Program-made: the position numbers and the translations under genes | Source: Mucidula mucida | Lineage: Eukaryota > Basidiomycota > Agaricomycetes > Agaricales > Physalacriaceae | Direction: 5' to 3' | DNA length: 64,000 nucleotides | Assembly (NCBI GenBank): GCA_015501055.1 | Contig: JADNYV010000058.1 | Coordinates: forward strand, 62,001-126,000 | In this document: positions 57,095 through 64,000 of the stretch, piece by piece | Numbering within the stretch: the stretch's first letter is position 1 | Layout: every line of letters starts with the position of its first letter | Notes under the pieces: model-generated | What the model was told of the DNA's origin: nothing | Databases searched by the model: none | The model's input: the letters and a program-made list of their open reading frames with translations, nothing else

Positions 57095-59059
57095 TTATAA
57101 TTTATTTTCTTTCTTATAGGCTCGGACTAACTCGGGAGCGTTGGAAACGCGTGCTTGGCTGCCCCACGAGTCGAATTGAGGACCGTACCCTTCCCATCGG
57201 ATCAGGAATTCCAGTTTTCCTCCTCGGTACCGATGTCCCACGATTTCTTCCACACCTTCTTCGCGTTTTTCTTGACCCGCACGCGTTTCTGGCATCAACA
57301 TTCGTTCCGGCCAATCGGAAGGAGAAGGCCTGTAGATTTTCAGATGGTCAATGTTGAATACCGGCGAACCCGGATAGAGGCTGCTCATTCTCAGCTTGAA
57401 CACTTTTGGATTTACGACCTCTTGGATTTCGAAAGGCCCTATTCCCTTCTGCGTAAGCTTAGCTCCTTTCCCTTTACTCTCAATCCATTTCAATGAGTGA
57501 GGGTTTACTAACACTAGATTCCCAGGTTTAAATTCTTTGGGTACGTCTTTTCGGTGGAGGTTGTAGTACTTGGCTTGGGTCTCTTGGGCTTTAGCTATCG
57601 TGTTTCTTGCGCTTTTGCAGTGCACGTCTAGTGTCGACATGAACTCTTTTGCTTTTGGCAACAGCATTCCTCCTTTCGCGGTGAGTGACGTCTGATGCTG
57701 GTTTAGTCGGTCTAACGGAGATTCGGGCAGGAATCCTAAAAGAATATTGAAGGGCGTATCCTTGGTCGAAGCACTTTTGTGTGAGTTGTACGCGAACTCG
57801 AGTAGATACAGGAACTTGGCCCAGTTCTTTTTGTCCTTAGACACATATGCCCTCAACATGACTTCTAGTTGTTTGTTGATGTTCTCTGTCTGACCATCAT
57901 GTTGCGGGTGATGAGCCGAAGAAATACTCATTTTAGTCTTCAAGAACTTCGCTATTCCTTTCCAAAAGTCAGCCATCCATTGTGGATCGCGATCTGCTAT
58001 AATTGAGTCGGACAGACCGTATCTGCAAGCCACGTTTTTGACGTATAATCTAGCAAATTCTTCTGCGTCAGCTCCTGTAGTGGTAGGGATAAACTGCGCG
58101 TGTTTCGACAAGCGATCAACCACTACTAGAATGGCATTGTAGTCTCCCGACCACGGTAGATCCACAATGAAGTCAAGAGATATTGATTGATATGGACGGT
58201 CAGGGATTGAATTTGGAATGAGCATCCCGTACTTCCCAAAAGTAGATGGCTTGATTTTCTGGCATACGTCGCACGTGGTGCAGAACTCGGTGACATCCTT
58301 CTTCATTCTAGGCCAGTAGAATTTTGATGATAATTTCTTCCATAGATGTTCGTGGCTGAGGTGCGCCGTTTCTACTGGCGACTCATGGCCTTCCGTAAGT
58401 ATGGACTGTCTAAGAGCTTTCGGGACACATAAGCGCGGCTGCAAGTTTGCGTCTAGGAAATATAGCAGATCTTGTTTGTTGGTTAAGAACCTTTTTCCTA
58501 GAGAACGATTGTCCTTCGAAGCTTTAGTTTCTTTGTAAACTGTCTTGAATTCCTGGTCTGTTTTATATCCATCCAAGAACTGTACACATAGTTCGGTGTT
58601 CATGTGTACGAAGGTTTTCGCTGATTGATCTGCAGCTTCTTCTGCGTCCTGCAAGGCTTGCCATAGTTCCTTAGACGCGTCTTCTAATCTTGTGTTAGAC
58701 ATGCCTTGATTGTGATCGTCTGATTTCTGATCAGACGTTCCTTCGCTTCCTACTTCGATGTCGCTACCTTGTTGATCTTTGTCTACCTTCGTATCTTGCC
58801 CCCCCACGTCGAAGTTGGGAGCATCCACGACTGTCTTTTTCGCCTGACTCCTTGTCATCACATAAGACTCGCCCATGATCCACATAGCGTCTACTTTCTG
58901 TGCCGGCTTCGCGTTCTGCGCTTCCTCCTGACTTTCTGCTAAGTCGTTGTTTGGTTTTAGCGACTTTTCCCCTTCTCCCGAAGGGGATACGTGCTCTGGA
59001 GGATCCCTCGGAAGTCTTGACAATGGATCGACGTTGGAGTGGACCTGTCCTGGTCGGTG
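57095..59059 (-). pseudogene. Ty3 pol, 3' part: linker, integrase and chromodomain
   Basis: This continues the same frame as the gag-RT part after an in-frame TGA (59062-59060). It begins HRPGQVHSNVDPLSRLPRD, the usual end of RNase H. Integrase zinc ligands are H...H in AHLSHEHLWKKL and Cys in FCTTCDVCQ. The catalytic triad is Asp in SLDFIVDLPW, Asp in IIADRDPQWM and Glu in HDGQTENINKQ. After a GPFEIQEVVNP module, a C-terminal chromodomain reads EEIVGHRYRGGKLEFLIRWE then GYGPQFDSWG and APELVRAYKK. Chromodomains target chromovirus integration to modified histones. The stop is at 57095. A linker of about 130 residues rich in Asp, Glu, Lys and Ser precedes the integrase. Confidence 0.9.
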
Positions 59060-62000
59060 TCATATTTCAAGCTTGGGTGCGTATGCGGAGAAGATTGTGC
59101 CCCAAGCTGCTAATCTTCTGTTTGAATTCTCGTAAGTTCGCGCCCACTGTAGTGCTGCGTGATCTGTTATTAGAGAGGTAAACTCTCCTTCAATAAATGG
59201 TTGAAATTTCACTAATCCTTCCTTAGCTGCTAATGCCTCTCGCTCCGTGGCTGAATAGCGCGTCTCCGCTCCTTTGAATTGCCTGGAGTAGTAAGTGATT
59301 ACGCGCTCTACCCATACCACCGTATCGTCTAATGTTGGTCCCCATGTTTGGGGGTATCCGTCAGTGAGAATTGTCGTATTCATCGTAGTCCACAGTTTCG
59401 GCACTTCAGGCTCCTTTTCATTCCAAGCTTTCTCCAGTTTTTCGTAAGCCTTCGTCCCTTTCAGATCTTTCACGCTGATCTTCTGTATCTGCTGCAGTGT
59501 ACATCCATAGGCCTCGTCCGAGGCGTCTGTGTACAAACGGTATGGGAGGCCTTCCATTGGATGCCCCAGTACTGGTGCATCCCTTAAGGCTTCTTTTGCG
59601 CTTGTCCATGCGTGTTCGTGCTCTGCTGTCCATTCCCAGCTGGCGCCTTTCCGTAACTTCTGGAACAACAGTCCTAATTGGTCCGCAAAGTATGGTATGA
59701 ACATCTGGAAATAGACTAACATACCGATAAACATTTGTAGTTCCGAAACCTTTCTTGGCCGGCTGAGGTGCATGATCGCCTCTACTTTTGCTTCGTGAGT
59801 GGCAAAGCCTAGTCTTGACACCTTGTGTCCTAACAGCAAAATAGAAGTGTAGAAGAAATGGCACTTCTTCGGAGACATCGTCACGCCGCTTTCTTCTAAC
59901 GCAGTGAGCACTTTATCCAAATGCTCAATATGTTCCTCAAATGTCGACAAGTAGATAACAATGTCATCTATGTACACCAAGGCGAATAGCCACAGGTATG
60001 GGGATAAAATGCCTTGCATGATCCTTTGGAAAATTGACGGCCCGTTTCGCAGTCCAAAAGGCATTCGCTTGAACTGGAATAGCCCGCGGTGCGTCCGAAA
60101 CGCCGTCTTCTCGATATCTGGTTCGAACATACCTAGCTGAGTGAACCCTGACAGTGCGTCAAGAGTGGACATCACTTTCGCTCCTGAAAGAGCGGCCAGA
60201 ATGTCGCTTTGCCTGGGAATAGAGAACTCGTCCGCTATGGTAGCAGCGTTGAGTTTCCTGTAGTCCACACAGAACCGAGGTTTCCCGTTTTGGTACGCGA
60301 TTACCACTGGGGCCCCCCACGGACTCTTCAATGGTTCGATGACGTCCTGTTCGAACCAAGTCTCCAGTTGCTTGTCGATGAGCTGCCGTTTCTCTGGGGA
60401 TGCATTGTACATTGGTAAGCTGATAGGATTCGTTCCTTCCTTGAGTCTGATTTTCGCTTCTCCTTTCAGATGCCCTAATCGTCCATCAAAACCGAAAGCT
60501 TTAAGGTGCTTGCTCAACATCGTCCAAGCTTCCTCCTGTAATTCCTCCGGTAGATCCCCTACGTTGAGTAGTTCCTTGATTTTCTCCGAAGGATAGATAG
60601 TAGGGTCTGGCATTGCTGCCGTCTTAGGCCCGTACTCTTCTTCCTTCTCTTCTTCCTCTCGCGGTTCGGAGGTTGCGTGATTAGCTTCTCTTGTTTCATC
60701 CTCCTTCAGCTGTAGGTTGATTACAGCTGAAATTAGGTTGGCACTAACCTTCCTTGCTTCTAGGTCTCCTTCGGATTCTGGATGTTGGAACGCCTCGCTG
60801 GCTTCGCAAATCACGGCTAGAGCTTCGCCTTTTCGTATGATCTTTGGTTGGCCGGATGGATTTGAAACCGGTATGAAGGGGTTACTCGACGAAATCAGTA
60901 CGTTCGGTATGGCCAGGTAGGAATTCTTTGATTCTTCTATCAAAGTCCTGTTGACTAACCATATTTTCTCAACGTCAAAGGGCCCGGAGATTTCAATGTT
61001 GCAAGTGTGATGTGGTTTGATCTTGATTTCTCTTGTTGCTCGAATGATGAGTTCATCCGTTCGTATTTTGTTCTTCCGATGCTGGCGTTGATGCTTATTC
61101 CTACGATGCAGCTTTGCTTTTACGAAACTTTGTAGGGCAAATGCGCTAGCCCGAAGTTTACCGATGTCTTTGGATCTTGAAACTGCTTCTGCTTTGACCG
61201 TTAGTCCATCGTCATTGCCGTACGCTATTCGAGTTCCATTGCTTACGCTCCTTTTAGTGCTTATTTCGTAAGTGAGCTGGTAATCTTCGCCCAACAGTAT
61301 TGGGATGGACATGTTCGACAGAACATATGCCTCGACTTCTGTTTCAATCAACTCCCCATTTTCGGATTCTGTGAAGACCGGCAGCGTTACGTATCCGTGT
61401 AAGGTACTCTCCTTGTCGGTGACTTGCCACAGCTTTATTTTGTGTCCTTGTTGTAGAGCGGGACGGTTATCAATGCTCTCGTAGAGTTCCTTCGATATCA
61501 GCGAAATGTTGGCGCAGGAGTCATGTCGTAGGTATACTTGCTCTTGGTGAGTGTTTCCTAACCATCCTTTTACTGCCAGTACTGACACTCCTACTGCTGA
61601 AGATCCGGTCTTTGTTATCCGTTTCTTTTTCAACTGTCTGTGTTCAGGAGGTGTGGGCGCCTCTTCTTCTACTGGATTACTCGTGTCATTCGTTGAAGCT
61701 TCCACAATTGGAGGATTTGGTTCCGGGATTTCGTGATTGTCTTGTGCAGTGCTTTCTTCTGATGAGATCTTTTTGACCGTGTAACGTTCCGACGTATAGT
61801 TGTTAACGTTGTCACATTCATCAGAATCTGATACATCTTCTATTTGTACCAAAGGTCTTCGTTTTACGGGCGGTTTAACCGCTTCATCGGACTTACTCTC
61901 TACACGCAAGGCTTCGGTAACCTGCGTGGTGCAAGACACCACTTCAAAACCCTGAACTCTGTCCATATTGAACTGCTGCGCCGCAGAATGTTTGATTATC

Positions 62001-63925
62001 ATCGCCTGGAAGGTACATTCATATTCCTCCTCAACCGTGACGTGATGCGCTGATTTCCTTTTCAGCAACGCTTCGTATTCTGCAGCATGTGGACATTCCT
62101 TATCCCAATGTAAGGGACTGCTGCAGATTTTACATGGAGACGGCGGAGGCTTCTGAAATTTCGTAGGTCTGTCATTTCTCTTGAAGAAGTACTCCTTCGG
62201 AGGAGCTCTCTGTTTCCTGACACCTACTTGACAGGCTTCGTGATTACAGTCGCCGTGTTCTTCTTCCGGCTCTCCGAGGCATGCGCTTCCTTCTTCATCA
62301 GCATCTTCTCGCATTGTCGTCAGATTCGCGTTGGCCGGATTCCTGTAACGGGGGCGTTCTCGATCTTTGGGTTCAATACCCATTTGCTTTAAGATGTTTG
62401 CTACCTCGTTACGGACTTGATTATACCCAGTACGTCCTGTATCTTGAGTATAGGAAATGACCAATGCTTTACTTTGTTCGATTACCCAAGCCATTAACAT
62501 CTTGGTGTCCCTAACAGTTGACGAGTTGAGGATGGGGCGCCATACGATAGGCGCGCGCCTTAGGATGGCTCGGGCCTCTTCTTGCGAGCCCACAGGAGTC
62601 TGGGTTAACATCCGACTATACATGGCACGGCGTGTTATGAACGCTTGCGGGGACTCAGTCTCATGACTTCGTTGACGGAACCGTTGTGATTCGAAGACGT
62701 CGTTCATCAGTGCCTGCCAGCTGTCGCCTAGGAAGTCTTCCTTAATGAGGTTTAACATGTTATACACGCTTTGACGGGCCTCTGCTTGATCCAGAGGAGG
62801 TAAGGTATTGAACCATGTATAAATGTCCGAGTCTTCCTCAAAACTTTTCCAGAGCCACGCGCCCAAGTATTCTGGCATACGAGGACCTAAAGCTGCCAGA
62901 TTGATGACCTTTGAAAAGTATTCGACGGCTTTATAAGCGTTACCGTCCCAGGTAGGGATATTCTCCGGTTTCAGTTCTCCTTTGATGAATACTTCCGAAG
63001 GATCCCTCTGAAACCCACCTCCAAGTGGCTGGTTTTGCGGAGCAACCGCTGCTGGGGGACCTGGTGGTCCAGGAGGACCCTCATCTCCTCTATCTCCGTG
63101 TCGGCCTCTAGGACCCATTTGACCTTATTGACCTCTTTCACCTTCATATTCCCTATGTCCTCTATGTCCTTGATGGCCCCAATGTCCTCTCGGGCCTCTA
63201 CCTCAATGATTAGAGGATGATGATGAAGAACTCGGTTCCGAGGGTGAATCTGAAGAAGGTGGATCATCAGGCGGTGGAGGAGGTCTGCAATTACTTCCTC
63301 AGCAATTGGAAGCTCCCCCGTGCGACGAACTAGGAGGATCTGGAGGTGCAGCCGAATGCCTGGACGGATTTGGAGAGCCTGAGGGGGTATGTTGCAATTG
63401 TCTCGGTACGGAGGCTGGTGGCGTACCCAAAGGGGTGTGTCTTGAGGCCGTAGGTACCAATGCATGCGAGTTTGGTCGACCTACATTTGGAGCTCTCTGA
63501 GACGTTCTCGAAGCTCAACTTGCTTCAGAAGCTTCTCGTGGTTGGCTCCGCAGTTGACTGTGTACCGAATGATGCTCTGATTTGTTGACATCAGGATCAT
63601 TTCTCCTGCTATGAGACGGCGATGGAGTATGCCCAGCTTGGGGCCGCATCGTTCCTCTTGGCTGAGGTGCGCTGGACGGAGGAACTTGTTGCAATGAGGA
63701 TGAAGTCTGTCTCGGAAGGGGTGCTGTTCTTGTCGACTGAGGGGTGTCCTCCGCAGCCGTGAACATCCTTGAAGGAGTAGGGCCTGCCGCTCTGGTATGT
63801 TCCCAGCCTGCATTCTGAGGTGATTTACCATTGTCTTCTGTATGGCTTCGCGGAGTTGAGAATTCACCCATAGGTCCCGAAAAGAAGTTCTTCTTTGCTT
63901 TGAACTTCGTGCCTGCTGTTGACAT
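59060..63925 (-). pseudogene. Ty3 gag-protease-RT-RNase H with internal nonsense codons
   Basis: Start ATG at 63925 (MSTAGTKFKAKKNFFSGPMG). The frame is interrupted by TGA at 63515-63517, 63299-63301 and 63203-63205, TAA at 63125-63127 and TGA at 59060-59062. It is open from 63124 to 59063. The N-terminal part has a Pro/Ser-rich region, then a collagen-like Gly-X-Y run ending GPPGPPGPP (about 63055-63205). The gag core includes NIPTWDGNAYKAVEYFSKV, with zinc knuckle CKICSSPLHWDKEC near 62090-62135. The protease motif is HDSCANISLIS (61514-61522 encode Asp-Ser-Cys, where Asp-Ser/Thr-Gly is normal). The RT has FCVDYRKLNAATI, STLDALSGFTQL and YIDD (59963-59974). The RNase H has LYTDASDEAYG, TEREALAAKEGL and ITDHAALQWA. 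The polyprotein including the 3' part would be 2277 codons with the stops. Confidence 0.92.
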
Positions 63926-64000
63926 GTTAAACGAGTAATTCAATGCAGGCTCTTGGCTTCCTGCAAACCTGTAAGACACCGTTGGAGGGCGCAAGGGAGT

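Larger units (their letters stand above)
54634..64000 (-). mobile_element. Ty3/chromovirus LTR retrotransposon, 5' end outside the window
   Basis: The order on the minus strand is gag, protease, reverse transcriptase, RNase H, integrase, chromodomain, then an extra ORF3, polypurine tract and 3' LTR. At least 9.37 kb is present. Coding parts are described separately. The single frame of gag-pol and the open ORF3 show that the insertion is not old, yet five nonsense codons make this copy unable to produce a full polyprotein unless they are read through. Confidence 0.9.

Overview
The window looks like nuclear DNA of a basidiomycete fungus, most likely an Agaricomycete. The genes are intron-dense, with introns of about 45-60 bp. 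The gene families present (DUF6534 membrane proteins, GMC oxidoreductases, F-box proteins, a SET-domain protein) and the transposon families (KDZ, PIF/Harbinger, hAT, chromodomain Ty3) are typical of mushroom-forming fungi. The species cannot be told from the sequence. No tRNA, rRNA or CRISPR array was recognised. All exon structures were spliced by eye from frame, splice signals and family knowledge, and none is supported by transcripts.

Region 1 (1-15.5 kb) interleaves DUF6534 membrane-protein genes with secondary-metabolism-type oxidoreductases. There are two DUF6534 genes on the minus strand (195-1443, 3435-5039), two GMC oxidoreductases on the plus strand (5875-8346, probably cytosolic and carrying one frameshift; 9546-11848, secreted), then a third intact DUF6534 gene (12550-13974). 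The three intact DUF6534 genes share a 13-nt micro-exon. A quinone-oxidoreductase scrap follows.

Region 2 (16-37 kb) is ordinary gene space. It holds a Pro/Gln-rich protein with tandem exon duplication, a broken kinesin-motor gene, an F-box/zinc-ribbon-like protein, a C2H2 zinc-finger protein with low-complexity tail, two proteins of unknown function, a single-exon F-box/LRR-like protein, a SET-domain gene broken by small indels, and a two-exon protein of unknown function.

Region 3 (37-47.3 kb) is a transposon graveyard. It holds a truncated Ty3 gag/protease fragment, a dead KDZ transposase, a PIF/Harbinger-type transposase lacking one catalytic Asp, and a deleted hAT element. The last two lie between the two ends of a replication protein A 32-kDa subunit (RPA2) gene that has lost its middle.

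Region 4 (48-51.5 kb) has a divergent pair of unknown genes.

Region 5 (51.7-54.2 kb) is a second, decayed copy of two separate pieces of region 1, now joined and interrupted by a 514-bp element flanked by a candidate 9-bp target duplication.

Region 6 (54.6-64 kb, minus strand) is most of a chromodomain Ty3 retrotransposon whose 5' end lies beyond the window. Its gag-pol is one continuous frame of 2277 codons, including the five internal stops and the terminal one. All five internal stops can be explained by C-to-T transitions. Downstream of pol it carries a large extra gene (ORF3, 543 codons plus a probable spliced leader) with its own TATA box. This ORF3 and the cross-locus C-to-T decay are the most interesting items.
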